Notes under the pieces: model-generated
The model's database searches: none
The model's input: the letters and a program-made list of their open reading frames with translations, nothing else
Told to the model about the DNA's origin: nothing
In this document: in pieces, positions 25,637-34,981 of the stretch
How positions within the stretch are numbered: the first letter of the stretch is position 1
Layout: each line of letters begins with the position of its first letter
Origin: Echinicola vietnamensis DSM 17526
GTDB taxonomy: Bacteria; Bacteroidota; Bacteroidia; Cytophagales; Cyclobacteriaceae
Direction: 5' to 3'
Length of the DNA: 64,000 nt
Assembly (NCBI RefSeq): GCF_000325705.1
Contig: NC_019904.1
Location: 1,000,001-1,064,000 of the forward strand
Position numbers and translations under genes: made by a program

Positions 25637-26098
25637 ATGGACGTTAAAAAAATCGATAACCTATGGCGCTTTTTATCCATTAAAAACAACCTGCCCCTAA
25701 AACTGGAATTGAACCATCATGTGCATTACAAGTTCGTTAAGGGCAATATCCAGCTCATCCATCAATTTCACCCAAAGCTTTGGCAAGAATCTACCTTGAT
25801 CATCGCAGAAAAACTTTTCCAGGAAAAAGCGGTATCCCAGCACTTCCACCATAAGAAAAAGCAGTTTGGGATCCCGTCAACAGGCTCCTCTACACATGTT
25901 CAGATTTTTTTTCCAAAATCGATCCTTTCTCTCAAATCCAATTATGAAATGGACGTCCAAATGGATCGAAACGGAAACTACTCCATCAGCCTCAGCCCCT
26001 TTGTTCCCAAAAACGTGTATCAGATTTTAGATAGTGTAAATTATGTTTGCCAAGAAATGTGGAAGAAAAACTTTTTCTCCGAAGGCATCAGAAACTAA
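25637..26098 (+). CDS. Hypothetical cytoplasmic protein
   Basis: A 153-residue protein without signal or membrane segments, rich in Lys, His and Phe (FHHKKKQFGIPSTGSSTHVQIFF). It starts 12 bp after the previous gene, and the two may act together. Its stop is at the boundary of the convergent DUF2905 gene (1 bp apart). No family is recognised. Confidence 0.6.
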   Translation: MDVKKIDNLWRFLSIKNNLPLKLELNHHVHYKFVKGNIQLIHQFHPKLWQESTLIIAEKLFQEKAVSQHFHHKKKQFGIPSTGSSTHVQIFFPKSILSLKSNYEMDVQMDRNGNYSISLSPFVPKNVYQILDSVNYVCQEMWKKNFFSEGIRN

Positions 26099-26099
26099 C

Positions 26100-26327
26100 T
26101 TACCGTCCTAAATAGTGTACCAGCCTCAAGAGTAATGATACGATAATGCTGATGAGGATCATGCTGGTAACGGGAAAATAAAAGCTAAAGTTCTCTCGCT
26201 CAACACGGATATCACCGGGCAGCCTGCCCAGCCAATTCAGCTTGTCCCCTAAAAAGTAAATCCCCAGGCCAATCCCCACAATGACCAGCCCTGCGCCAAT
26301 TATCCATTTCCCCATTTCACTATTCAT
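26100..26327 (-). CDS. DUF2905 small membrane protein
   Basis: A 75-residue protein from ATG 26327 (MNSEMGKWIIGAGLVIVGIG); the shorter start MGKWIIG at 26315 is equally typical. Two helices flank the conserved middle NWLGRLPGDIRVERENFSFYFP. The words GRLPGDI and FYFPxxxxxxxS are the DUF2905 signature. It is an inner-membrane protein of unknown function, widespread in bacteria. Confidence 0.88.
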   Translation of the reverse strand: MNSEMGKWIIGAGLVIVGIGLGIYFLGDKLNWLGRLPGDIRVERENFSFYFPVTSMILISIIVSLLLRLVHYLGR

Positions 26328-26426
26328 AACACTAAAATACTGGCTGAAAAGTGAACATGCAATGATCTCATCATTGTTTGGTAAAGATGTATTGTCCATT
26401 GAAATGAAGCGCAGCCATTAGAAGCG

Positions 26427-28046
26427 TCATTTTTCCGAACCCTTTGCAGCATTGCTGCTATTCCAATGCTCCTCCACGTCGAGCTGCTTCACCGCTGGCC
26501 GGTACCATCCATTTCGATAGTCTCCATCACAGGCTTCCCGTAAAAGTGCCTTCATCTCCGCTAACTTTAGGGGATGTTTCGCCGAAAGGTCTGCAGATTC
26601 CTTAAAGTCTTCAGGCAGGTAGTAAAGCTCAAAAACGTTTTTGGTGATGAAATACCGTAATTTCCAGCCATCCTTGGCGATCATCGTGGGCCCTTCAAAA
26701 GATGAATGGACGACAAATTCATGCTGATCCACTTGCGTACCTTCTGTCATTTCGCCCAAAAAGCTTATCCCATCGGTGACAAAAGGCTCCCGAAACCCGA
26801 CTATATCAGCGATGGTCGGCAACCAATCGTAATTGGTCACCAACAGGTCAGAGGTAGCACCAGCCGGAACATGACCTGGCCATCTCACCAAGAGTGGCAC
26901 TTCCAGCCCTCCTTGCAAATTGCTCCTTTTCATGCCTGCGCGGCCATTATTTCCATTAAAAACATCCCCCGCCAGCTCACTGTAATACTTATTTTCCAAG
27001 TTATCAAACCGTTCACCCGTCTGCATGTTGGTATAGGGCTTCAGTACCCGACCTTCTTGGGTGTAGTAAATTTCATGACCATTATCTGACGTAAATACTA
27101 CCAGGGTATTCTCCGTCAAATCCAGCCGATCCAACTCGTCGAGAATTTGGCCCACATTATGGTCAAGCATCTTGACCATGGAAGCGTATTCCTTTTCTAT
27201 TTGCGTCAGCACTGGGGAATCGGCCACTTCAGAATGGACGGCAGGTACTGCCACAGGGCCATGTGGTAGCTGAGTGGGAAAATACAAGAAAAAGGGCTGG
27301 TCTTTATGGTTACGGATAAAGTCCAAAGCCTTTTCCATGAACAAGTCCTGCGAATATACCGCCTTTCCACGCATGTCCCATCGTTGCTCAAAGGCTTCCT
27401 GTGTTTCACGCTCAATGGTCTTTCCACAATCTGCTCGGGTGTTTCCAGGGATGTTCACCAATTGGCCATTTTCAAAAAGGAAAGGGGGATAAAACCCGTG
27501 CGCCCTGTTATGGTCCAAGTAGCCAAAATATTCCTGCCAGCCATGACGCCGCATTTGATAGTCTGAAGCAGCAAATCCCCATTCCAATTTGCCAAACTGA
27601 GCTGTGCTATAACCTGCTTTCTGGGCCACTTCTCCCAAAAACACCTGCGAATTAGGAATGGAATCGAGCCCGGAATTGATCATATTTTCCACTTCCTGAT
27701 GGGTGTAAGTATCGTTTCCGATTTTCCGATACAACGCCCCTCTGGTGATGGGAAATTGCCGGGCATGACAATCGTGAAGCCCCGTGATCAGCGCTGCACG
27801 AGCAGGGGCACAAAGCATGCTTCCCGTGGCATTTGAAAACCGCATGCCTTCTGTGGCCAGCCGATCGATATTTGGCGTGGAAAGGTGTCGTTGGCCTTCA
27901 TGGCCAAGCATTCCTTTGCCGAGGTCATCGGCATAAATAAACACAATATTGGGCTGGCGCTGTTGGGAAGTCGTTTCTTTACAACCACCCAAATGAAGTA
28001 ACGTCAGCATGGCACCGAGCAAACAGGCAATTTTCAGGTATTGCAT
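26427..28046 (-). CDS. Lipoprotein sulfatase (S1 family)
   Basis: A 539-residue sulfatase with a lipoprotein signal (MQYLKIACLLGAMLTLLHLGGC, lipid Cys at 22). The start is ATG 28046, since longer versions would overlap the upstream glycosyltransferase gene. It has the metal site NIVFIYADDLGKG and the catalytic motif C79-A-P-A-R-A-A-L-I-T-G. The Ala in the fourth position is allowed in the prosite pattern but less usual than Ser or Thr. YFGYLDHNRAHGFYPPFLF and VFTSDNGHE follow. It would remove sulfate esters at the cell surface. It lies 61 bp downstream of the GT39 gene, so read-through is possible, but a functional link is unproven. Confidence 0.9.
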   Translation of the reverse strand: MQYLKIACLLGAMLTLLHLGGCKETTSQQRQPNIVFIYADDLGKGMLGHEGQRHLSTPNIDRLATEGMRFSNATGSMLCAPARAALITGLHDCHARQFPITRGALYRKIGNDTYTHQEVENMINSGLDSIPNSQVFLGEVAQKAGYSTAQFGKLEWGFAASDYQMRRHGWQEYFGYLDHNRAHGFYPPFLFENGQLVNIPGNTRADCGKTIERETQEAFEQRWDMRGKAVYSQDLFMEKALDFIRNHKDQPFFLYFPTQLPHGPVAVPAVHSEVADSPVLTQIEKEYASMVKMLDHNVGQILDELDRLDLTENTLVVFTSDNGHEIYYTQEGRVLKPYTNMQTGERFDNLENKYYSELAGDVFNGNNGRAGMKRSNLQGGLEVPLLVRWPGHVPAGATSDLLVTNYDWLPTIADIVGFREPFVTDGISFLGEMTEGTQVDQHEFVVHSSFEGPTMIAKDGWKLRYFITKNVFELYYLPEDFKESADLSAKHPLKLAEMKALLREACDGDYRNGWYRPAVKQLDVEEHWNSSNAAKGSEK

Positions 28047-28107
28047 CCTACAATTTAGGCCGTTTGGATAAAAAATGAAAGCATCTGGCCGCTTTTGACC
28101 ATTGAGG

Positions 28108-29700
28108 TCACTCCTTGCCTTGCTCATCGGGCAGCAGTCGAAGCACCACTGTCATCGGGGATTCAAAGAGATCTTTCCCTTCAAATACTTTTTGGTAATG
28201 AATATCCATCTGGTCCAACTCCTCCAAATGTCGCTTCCTGGTAATCAGGTATCCCATTGTCCTTTGGGGAACTGCTTCCTCTTGAATATTCTTCAGTGGC
28301 CGCTGCAGGTAAAATGAAAAAGCAGGATTATAGATTTTGTAATAATACAGCTCAGAAGCGGCTAATTGAGAGGCCTTGGCCTGCAAAACAGGATTTTGCT
28401 GATCAATTTTCGGAAAGGCAAACCAAAAAAAGACAACGGCCACCAACATAAAGCCTCCTCCAAACCAAACGAGAAAGCCTGCTGTTTGGTGGCGGTAGAG
28501 TGCCCTATACATGGGAAAAACCACCAAAACAGGCACTAGAAACCACCAAAGCAGGCTCTTGGGAACCAGCAATGCCGGATCTGCTGACAATCCAAAATAG
28601 ATCCCAAAAGGCAATAAGACCAGCAACATTCCATAAGCGACTCCAGGGACCCATAGGCTTTTCCATTTGGAAGCCTTGGCCAGAGCCGCCAAGTAATTGC
28701 CTATAATCATGGCCAGAAAAGGATAGGCCGGCACGGTATAGTTGGGGAGTTTGGTGCCTGCAAACATAAAAAACACAATGATTGTAGCCGCACAGATCAA
28801 GGCAAATGTCGTGACTCGATTGGTGCGGTATTTTAAGGTATGCCACACGCTTTGGAATAAAAAGAATGCAAAAGGCAGCATCCCACCGAGCACAAACAGC
28901 CACGTCAGCCAAAATCCTCCCCCGTGTCCTTCCATCGGTGCGGAAAAGCGGTTGAGGTTATGCTTGAAGATAAATTCCTCTATCCAAAGCCCATTGGTCT
29001 TGGTGGCCACCAGTACATACCAGGGTAGGGCAATCAAGAAAAAAACGCCCAAGCCGACCGGATGGAAAATCCTGCGCAGCCTTTTGCCATTGAGCAGCTG
29101 CATGGTAAGGCCGTACACCAGTAGGGCGATGCAGGGAAGCACGACTCCCACGGGGCCTTTGGCAAGCACGGCCAAGCCCAGCGCCACATACGTCACCAGC
29201 ATGAGCCTGGTGGAGCGGAAACCTGACAGTGACCATTCATAAAATGTCATGAGCCCCATGCTCATAAAGAAGATCAAAAACGGATCTGGCACCGCCATAT
29301 GGAACTGGATATACCAATGCAAACAGGAGGTAAGCACGAGCAGCGTCAGAAGCCCCGCCCGAAACCCTAAGTTTTTCCGTGCAAAGCGATAAGTAAAATA
29401 GATCGTCAAAAAGCCAAATAGGGCAGGAAAGAACCTTGCCGCAAATTCGTTGATACCAAACAGCTGGTAGGACAACATAAAAAAATAATAGTGCAATGGG
29501 GGCTTGTCAAAGCGGTATTCTCCGTTAAATGTCGGCACGATCCACTCTCCCTGCTGCAGCATCTCGATGGCTGCTGTGGCGTTCTTGGCCTCGTCCAAGA
29601 CATAGATACTCAAGCCGTTGATATTTGAAAAATGGAGGAGAAAGGCAATGAGCAGCAATACCCCGCCAGCAATCCCCTTTTTGTCCAGGATTTTTTCCAT
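28108..29700 (-). CDS. GT39/ArnT-like membrane glycosyltransferase
   Basis: A 530-residue integral membrane glycosyltransferase of the GT39/PMT-2 (ArnT-like) superfamily with about 11-12 helices. The first periplasmic loop has YVLDEAKNATAAIEMLQQGEW and RFDKPPLHYY, where the acidic D/E pair is the usual catalytic site. A soluble C-terminal portion follows. Such enzymes transfer a sugar from a polyprenyl phosphate donor to lipid A, proteins or glycans on the outer face of the membrane. It is divergent from genes for a polyprenyl-P-sugar synthase (GT2) and a flippase-like protein, so the three probably form one pathway. The acceptor is unknown. Confidence 0.85.
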   Translation of the reverse strand: MEKILDKKGIAGGVLLLIAFLLHFSNINGLSIYVLDEAKNATAAIEMLQQGEWIVPTFNGEYRFDKPPLHYYFFMLSYQLFGINEFAARFFPALFGFLTIYFTYRFARKNLGFRAGLLTLLVLTSCLHWYIQFHMAVPDPFLIFFMSMGLMTFYEWSLSGFRSTRLMLVTYVALGLAVLAKGPVGVVLPCIALLVYGLTMQLLNGKRLRRIFHPVGLGVFFLIALPWYVLVATKTNGLWIEEFIFKHNLNRFSAPMEGHGGGFWLTWLFVLGGMLPFAFFLFQSVWHTLKYRTNRVTTFALICAATIIVFFMFAGTKLPNYTVPAYPFLAMIIGNYLAALAKASKWKSLWVPGVAYGMLLVLLPFGIYFGLSADPALLVPKSLLWWFLVPVLVVFPMYRALYRHQTAGFLVWFGGGFMLVAVVFFWFAFPKIDQQNPVLQAKASQLAASELYYYKIYNPAFSFYLQRPLKNIQEEAVPQRTMGYLITRKRHLEELDQMDIHYQKVFEGKDLFESPMTVVLRLLPDEQGKE

Positions 29701-29776
29701 ATGCCAAAATTACTGGCTATTCGATGGCTCAATGTCAAGAAAGCATTATCAAAAAGTTAGGTTTTGATAACGCCAC

Positions 29777-29807
29777 TTGGTGTCCGTCCAAAAAAGCTGT
29801 AATTTTG
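29777..29807 (+). promoter_or_regulatory. Bacteroidota-type promoter of the GT2-flippase operon
   Basis: TTG at 29777-29779, a 20-bp spacer and TAATTTTG at 29800-29807. Transcription would start near 29814, 11 nt before the ATG at 29825. Confidence 0.75.
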
Positions 29808-29824
29808 ACCAAATTTTATACGGT

Positions 29825-30766
29825 ATGTCCCAGTTACAGCTTTCCCTTGTCGTTACGGTTTACAACGAGGAAGAAAATATTCAACCCTTATTAGCTGCTG
29901 TTTATGAAGCCCTGGAAGGGATTTCTTATGAACTCATTTTGGTGGATGACGGCTCCACCGACAAGACCGTGGCCATGGCCAAGCAACATGCAAATACCGC
30001 CACGAGGGTCTTGATTTTTAACAAGAACTATGGACAAACTACCGCATTGGCAGCGGGCATTGACCATGCCACAGGTGCGTATATCGTCACCATGGATGGA
30101 GACTTGCAAAACGATCCATCCGACATTCCAATGATGCTGCAGAAAGCCATTGATGAGGATTGGGACGTGGTCGCAGGTGTACGGGCAAATAGACAGGATG
30201 GCTTTGTCCTCCGTAAATTGCCCAGCAAATTTGCCAACTGGATGATTCGAAATACCACCAAGGTGTACCTCAAGGACTACGGCTGCAGCTTGCGTGTTTA
30301 TAAAGCAAATATCGCCCAAAACATGGGGCTTTATGGAGAATTGCACCGATTTATACCGGTTTTGGCCAAGCAGGAAGGTGCCCGAATGACAGAGGTAAAT
30401 GTCAAGCACCATCCCCGGATCCACGGCACATCCAAATACGGGCTGAACAGAACCTTTAAGGTTTTGGCTGACCTTATCCTGATGCTCTTTTTCCAAAAGT
30501 ACCTCCAGCGCCCCATTCACATTTTTGGTGGGCTAGGACTTTTGGCATTGATTTCAGGCGTCCTGATCAATTTCTACTTGTTGGTGCTCAAGATCCTTGG
30601 AGAAGACATCTGGGGTCGGCCAATCTTACTGGTAGGCCTGATTTTAGTCTTGGGAGGGCTGCAATTGATCACTACCGGAATCGTAGCAGAGATCATTGTC
30701 AGGACCTACTTCGAATCGCAAAACAAGAAGACCTATACCATCAAAGAAGTTTTCCAAGGTGCCTAA
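29825..30766 (+). CDS. GT2 polyprenyl-phosphate glycosyltransferase
   Basis: A 313-residue family-2 glycosyltransferase of the DPM1/GtrB/ArnC type. The N-terminal GT-A domain has VVTVYNEEENI, LVDDGSTDKT, MDGDLQNDP (DxD-like metal site) and YGCSLRVYKA. Two C-terminal membrane helices (about 230-255 and 265-290) anchor it. It would load a sugar onto undecaprenyl phosphate on the cytoplasmic face. ATG 29825 gives the canonical start MSQLQLSLVVTVYNEE. The next gene overlaps it by 8 bp. Confidence 0.92.
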   Translation: MSQLQLSLVVTVYNEEENIQPLLAAVYEALEGISYELILVDDGSTDKTVAMAKQHANTATRVLIFNKNYGQTTALAAGIDHATGAYIVTMDGDLQNDPSDIPMMLQKAIDEDWDVVAGVRANRQDGFVLRKLPSKFANWMIRNTTKVYLKDYGCSLRVYKANIAQNMGLYGELHRFIPVLAKQEGARMTEVNVKHHPRIHGTSKYGLNRTFKVLADLILMLFFQKYLQRPIHIFGGLGLLALISGVLINFYLLVLKILGEDIWGRPILLVGLILVLGGLQLITTGIVAEIIVRTYFESQNKKTYTIKEVFQGA

Positions 30767-31634
30767 AAAAACACTCAAGCTACTCCTGAAAGTACTCCTG
30801 ACGGGAGTGGCCATCTACCTTGTGTTCAGAAAAATAGACCTCGAAGCCACTTGGCAGGTCATAAAAAAAGCCAATTTGGCCTTTCTGGTCATCGCTGCAC
30901 TCTGCTTTGTGCTCTCTAAAATCCTTTCTTCCTTTCGCTTAAACGGGCTTTTTCGCAACCTTGATGTTCGTCTCAGCGAACGCCAAAACCTCAAACTTTA
31001 CTGGATCGGAATGTTTTATAACCTCTTTCTTCCCGGTGGAATAGGCGGCGACGGTTACAAGGTATATTGGCTTAACAAGCGGTTTGATGCGAAAGTGAAA
31101 AAGCTGCTGGCGGCAGTCCTGTTGGACCGTGTCAGTGGACTTATCGCGCTGGTGTGGCTGTTGCTGGTGATTTGGTTTTTTGTGACCGTGGAGTGGACCG
31201 CTCCTTGGGGCATCAACTTGGACTTGATCGCCGCAGCTGGCTTGTGCTTGGTGCCTTTGGCCTTCGTTGGGGTGATCAGGTGGTGGTTTCCTTCGTTTTG
31301 GGCTTCTACTGCACTTACCGGCGGCTATAGTCTCTTGGTTCAGTCTGCCCAGTTGATCTGTGCCTATTTCATCCTATTGGGATTGGGCGTCCAAACACAA
31401 ATCCTGGAATATCAGTTTGTCTTTTTGCTTTCCTCGATTGTAGCGGTACTGCCCTTGACCATCGGAGGAGTGGGCGCAAGGGAACTGGTGTTTATCTTTA
31501 GCCACGAATATATGGGCATCGATAAAAATGTAGCCGTGGCCTTCAGTTTACTTTTTTTCCTGATTACCGCTTTGGTTTCTTTGGCTGGTGCCACAGTAAA
31601 GATGGAACCCGGAACAGCCATCAGTGAGCAGTAG
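30759..31634 (+). CDS. LPG_synthase_TM/UPF0104 (AglD-like) membrane protein, likely flippase
   Basis: A 291-residue integral membrane protein with about seven or eight helices and the UPF0104/YbhN signatures FYNLFLPGGIGGDGYKVYWL and AVLPLTIGGVGARELVF. The start is GTG 30759 (VPKKTLKLLLKV), overlapping the GT2 stop by 8 bp, which indicates translational coupling. Family members are found next to polyprenyl-P-sugar synthases and are thought to move lipid-linked sugars or lipids across the membrane. Here it fits between the GT2 synthase and the divergent GT39 transferase. Confidence 0.85.
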   Translation: MPKKTLKLLLKVLLTGVAIYLVFRKIDLEATWQVIKKANLAFLVIAALCFVLSKILSSFRLNGLFRNLDVRLSERQNLKLYWIGMFYNLFLPGGIGGDGYKVYWLNKRFDAKVKKLLAAVLLDRVSGLIALVWLLLVIWFFVTVEWTAPWGINLDLIAAAGLCLVPLAFVGVIRWWFPSFWASTALTGGYSLLVQSAQLICAYFILLGLGVQTQILEYQFVFLLSSIVAVLPLTIGGVGARELVFIFSHEYMGIDKNVAVAFSLLFFLITALVSLAGATVKMEPGTAISEQ

Positions 31635-31698
31635 CCAGACGAGAGAACCCAAGGAGTTCTGAAAGCTTTCCATGCTCACCTCACCGATTCTTCCACGA

Positions 31699-31842
31699 TC
31701 AGGACAATTCCCCTTTCTTGGCCACATCGCATTTGCCGCAGCCACAGCCCAGGTCGTTTGATTTTTTGGGCTTGAAATACTGGTATACCTTCCAGGCAAC
31801 AATCCCCACAAACAATGTCCACACAATAATTTCCTGCCACAT
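31699..31842 (-). CDS. FeoB-associated Cys-rich membrane peptide
   Basis: A 47-residue peptide (ATG 31842, TGA at 31701-31699) with one membrane helix (MWQEIIVWTLFVGIVAWKVY) and a cytoplasmic tail carrying LGCGCGKCDVAKK. This matches the FeoB-associated Cys-rich membrane protein family (Pfam PF12669). It starts 16 bp after feoB and ends the feo operon. The Cys cluster probably handles ferrous iron or assists FeoB, a role analogous to FeoC that has not been demonstrated in detail. Confidence 0.9.
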   Translation of the reverse strand: MWQEIIVWTLFVGIVAWKVYQYFKPKKSNDLGCGCGKCDVAKKGELS

Positions 31843-31858
31843 AACTTTATTTTTTCAT

Positions 31859-33991
31859 TTATGAAAACAGCTGATAAGCTATCAGCGCCGATACATAGGC
31901 CAAAGCCGTCATGTAAACCGTCTGGATGACCGGCCACTTCCATCCCTTGGTCTCACGATATACCACCGCCAAGGTACTCATACATTGCATCGCAAATGCA
32001 TAAAATACCATGAGGGAAATGGCCGTGGCCAAATTAAATACGGCCTCACCGGTATTGGGATTGACTTCACTTTTTAGCTTTTGCTGAATGGTCAATTCAT
32101 CTTCCACTTCACTGCCGACACTGTAAAGGGTCGCCATGGTGGAGACAAAAACCTCCCGCGCCGCAAAGGAAGTGATCAGCGCGATACCGATTTTCCAATC
32201 ATAACCCAAAGGCCGGATAGCCGGCTCTATAAACTGTCCGGCTATTCCTATATACGAAGATTCCAGTTCTGCTGATTCAAGGTTATGCCGATAATCTAGC
32301 ATCGCTTCTTCAGAAGCGCCGTCAGCCGGTACCTCTACCGCTGCAATGGCTTCTTCCCTCGCACTGGACGGCCCGTAACTCGCGAGCACCCACAACACGA
32401 TCGAAATGGCCAAGATCACCTTACCCGCCTCAAAAACAAAGGTCTTCGATTTGGAATACATGGTGATGAGCACATCCTTCCACCTTGGCAAACGGTACAT
32501 GGGCATTTCCACCATCAAATAACTTCTTTCCTTAAAATGCAAGACCATTTTAAGGATCCAAGCCGTCACCAACACCGCCACCACACCGAGCAGGTACATG
32601 CCCAGCATCACTAAAGCCTGAAGGCCAAATGGCCCCACATTGGTCGCAGGAACAGCTATTCCGATCAGGATAACATACACCGGAAGCCTGGCCGAGCAAC
32701 TCATCAATGGCGTCACCATGATTGTAATCAAGCGGTCCTTCCAATTGCCAATATTCCGGCTCGCCATAATCCCTGGAATGGCACAGGCAATGCCCGAGAT
32801 AAGCGGTACCACACTCTTGCCATTAAGGCCAAATGGCCGCATGATACGGTCCATCAAGAATACCACCCGAGACATATAGCCCGTATCCTCAAGAATTCCC
32901 AAAAAGGCAAAAAGCAAGGCAATTTGTGGGATAAAGATCACTACCCCTCCAATACCAGGAATGATCCCCTCGGTGATCAAATCTGTCAGCACACCCTCCG
33001 GCAACCATCCGGCGACTGTTCCGCTCAAACGCGCAAAAAAGCCATCAATCAAATCCATCGGTACCGCTGACCAAGCAAACACCGCTTGGAAGATCAATAA
33101 GAGAATACACAAGAAAATGGCGTACCCTCCAATTTTATGTAAGAAAAGCTTGTCCAGCTGATCCGTTAGGCGCTTTTTTTGAATATCCGTTTTCTCTACG
33201 GATTGCTCCAGCACTTGCTGGATAGCCGCGTAACGCTCTTGGGTTTCCTTAATTTGCGTAGCTTTTAAATCAAAATCAGCTTGCGTCACTTGCTCATGGA
33301 GCCAATCATGATCTTCTTGCGAGAGAATGGGCTCATTATTGTGGAAGCGAATAAGCTGATAGGCCTGATAGGTATTGTTCAACGTAAACTTTTCACGGAC
33401 ATTTGCCGACAGTTCTGCTGGCAGGAGCTTATCGCTATCCAGAAAAGAAGTTGGTTTTTCAAACATCTGCTGGCCGATGAGGTCCAAGATTCCATTAATA
33501 CCTTTATTGCTTCGGGCATTGGTTTGGATGACGGGAACCCCAAGTGCCTTGTAGAGGGCATGGGCCTTCACTTTTATTCCTTGTTCTTCTGCAGTATCGG
33601 CCATGTTCAAGACCACAGCCATGGGCAAGCCCAAGTCCATGATCTGCGTGACCAAAAATAAACCCCGCTCCATGCTGGACATGTCCACCACAGCCAACAC
33701 AAAATCCGGTTTGGAGGATTTGTCCAGCCCATTGAGCACTCGGTGGACGATCACTTCGTCCTCAGAATTTGGGTAAATGCTGTAGGTGCCGGGAAGATCT
33801 ATGATCGTAGCCTGCTGGTCACCGAGCTTCACACTGGCATAGCGCTTATCCACCGTCACACCGGGGTAATTGCCCACCTTTTGGCGAAGCCCCGTAAGGC
33901 GGTTAAAAATCGTGGTCTTGCCCACATTTGGATTTCCAATGAGGGCCACCGTAAAGGTGGATAGCTTCTCTGGGGTGATTACTTCTGGCAT
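31859..33991 (-). CDS. feoB: Ferrous iron transporter B
   Basis: A 710-residue Fe(II) transporter. The N-terminal G domain has G1 GNPNVGKTT (19-27), switch region NYPGVTVDKR, DLPGTY (G3) and VLNMADTA (G4). A GDI-like helical spacer follows, then the membrane part with two Gate motifs (GGVVIFIPQIALLFAFLG and GIACAIPGIMASR) and Nramp-like cores. The length is normal. feoA lies 7 bp upstream and a Cys-rich peptide gene 16 bp downstream, all on one strand. A palindrome at the start of the operon suggests iron-dependent repression. Confidence 0.97.
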   Translation of the reverse strand: MPEVITPEKLSTFTVALIGNPNVGKTTIFNRLTGLRQKVGNYPGVTVDKRYASVKLGDQQATIIDLPGTYSIYPNSEDEVIVHRVLNGLDKSSKPDFVLAVVDMSSMERGLFLVTQIMDLGLPMAVVLNMADTAEEQGIKVKAHALYKALGVPVIQTNARSNKGINGILDLIGQQMFEKPTSFLDSDKLLPAELSANVREKFTLNNTYQAYQLIRFHNNEPILSQEDHDWLHEQVTQADFDLKATQIKETQERYAAIQQVLEQSVEKTDIQKKRLTDQLDKLFLHKIGGYAIFLCILLLIFQAVFAWSAVPMDLIDGFFARLSGTVAGWLPEGVLTDLITEGIIPGIGGVVIFIPQIALLFAFLGILEDTGYMSRVVFLMDRIMRPFGLNGKSVVPLISGIACAIPGIMASRNIGNWKDRLITIMVTPLMSCSARLPVYVILIGIAVPATNVGPFGLQALVMLGMYLLGVVAVLVTAWILKMVLHFKERSYLMVEMPMYRLPRWKDVLITMYSKSKTFVFEAGKVILAISIVLWVLASYGPSSAREEAIAAVEVPADGASEEAMLDYRHNLESAELESSYIGIAGQFIEPAIRPLGYDWKIGIALITSFAAREVFVSTMATLYSVGSEVEDELTIQQKLKSEVNPNTGEAVFNLATAISLMVFYAFAMQCMSTLAVVYRETKGWKWPVIQTVYMTALAYVSALIAYQLFS

Positions 33992-33998
33992 ACAGCAA

Positions 33999-34223
33999 TT
34001 AGTTTTCTAGGGTCACTTCGATGAGTTTGGCCTCTGCTTTCCGGAGGGCAATAACGGTATTTTCCAGTCTAAACGCCAAAGGATCCTGTAAAGGCGCCCG
34101 CTGCAACAACGAAATCTGTTTGCCCGGTAAAAAGCCCATTTCCATGATATTTAAGGTCAATTCACTGGGCAAAATCTCATGGATGATGGCCCTCTCACCA
34201 ATTTTTATCTTATCTGCCGTCAT
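33999..34223 (-). CDS. feoA: Ferrous iron transport protein A
   Basis: A 74-residue SH3-like cytoplasmic protein (MTADKIKIGERAIIHEILPS ... MGFLPGKQISLLQRAPLQDPLAFRLENTVIALRKAEAKLIEV). The MGFLPG turn and the DPLAFRLENTVIALR stretch are FeoA hallmarks. ATG 34223 is preferred over a start 24 nt upstream because it gives the usual N-terminus. It is the first gene of the feo operon and is needed for FeoB function in other bacteria. Confidence 0.93.
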   Translation of the reverse strand: MTADKIKIGERAIIHEILPSELTLNIMEMGFLPGKQISLLQRAPLQDPLAFRLENTVIALRKAEAKLIEVTLEN

Positions 34224-34393
34224 ATTTTTTACTTTATGAAGGAACAAATCACTCCTTTATTTATCCGTCATGACTCGCCTTCCGAAATCCTGAGCTATTA
34301 AACTCCTTCGATGATACCTGCAAAATGGCTTACGCAGGAATGTTCAAATCCTTGAATCCCTGTATATCAAGCCGGTATTTTGGCTTAATTGAA

Positions 34394-34408
34394 TTAGATT
34401 GAATCTAA
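34394..34408 (-). promoter_or_regulatory. Candidate iron-responsive operator of the feo operon
   Basis: TTAGATT-G-AATCTAA is a perfect 7-1-7 palindrome located just downstream of the minus-strand -7 box, so it would overlap the transcription start. The TTAG...CTAA ends resemble DtxR/IdeR/MntR-family boxes. Which regulator binds is inference. Confidence 0.6.
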
Positions 34409-34415
34409 ATTGCTG

Positions 34416-34423
34416 CAAAATTA
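34416..34423 (-). promoter_or_regulatory. -7 promoter element of the feo operon
   Basis: Read on the minus strand this is TAATTTTG, a perfect TAnnTTTG box. Transcription would start near 34409. This leaves a leader of about 185 nt before feoA. No good TTG -33 element was found. Confidence 0.55.
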
Positions 34424-34981
34424 ACGGAAAAAGTGTAGAATTCGTTCTGTTTTTGCTGAAATCTTGGATTTACATGATGAGCGGCCGCTTAGGTTGATGC
34501 TACACTCGGGGATGTCTTTATCCATAAGCAAGACAAAACCAACCCGACTCGCCACCTCCAATGGTCTTGCCAATTTCACATCAACTATCCTAGGCCTCCT
34601 TTAACGGTAATGGCCCCTGAGAGTTGAGTCCAACCTAACAACCATGCCCGCAAGGAGCAGGTAAAAGACTCGCCAGCACCAATCAATATCGATTTACAAT
34701 CGCAATTGGGGCTATTATTGGTTTCATGATTTCCCATTTATCCACACCATTAGTATTCATCGAGGACATTCTAGTGCATAACGCATACTATTTGCCCATT
34801 AGCACCCTTGATCATGTCATCAAAACGGGATTTCCATCCCAAAAACAGGCTCAAATTACCCGATATTTCCTTCAAATTGCCGATCAAATCCCTCTATCCA
34901 CGGAAGATCATCCTACCTTCGAGACATCAAATTATCGTTCCCAAGGAGCATCCTTTGTAAACCCAAAAAAGACATTGCCAC
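34424..34981. other. Intergenic region between feo and the GH43 gene
   Basis: About 560 bp with no supported gene. An 87-codon frame from 34726 lacks family features and runs into the GH43 start, so it is not accepted. No perfect -7 box or terminator was found upstream of the GH43 gene. Confidence 0.4.
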
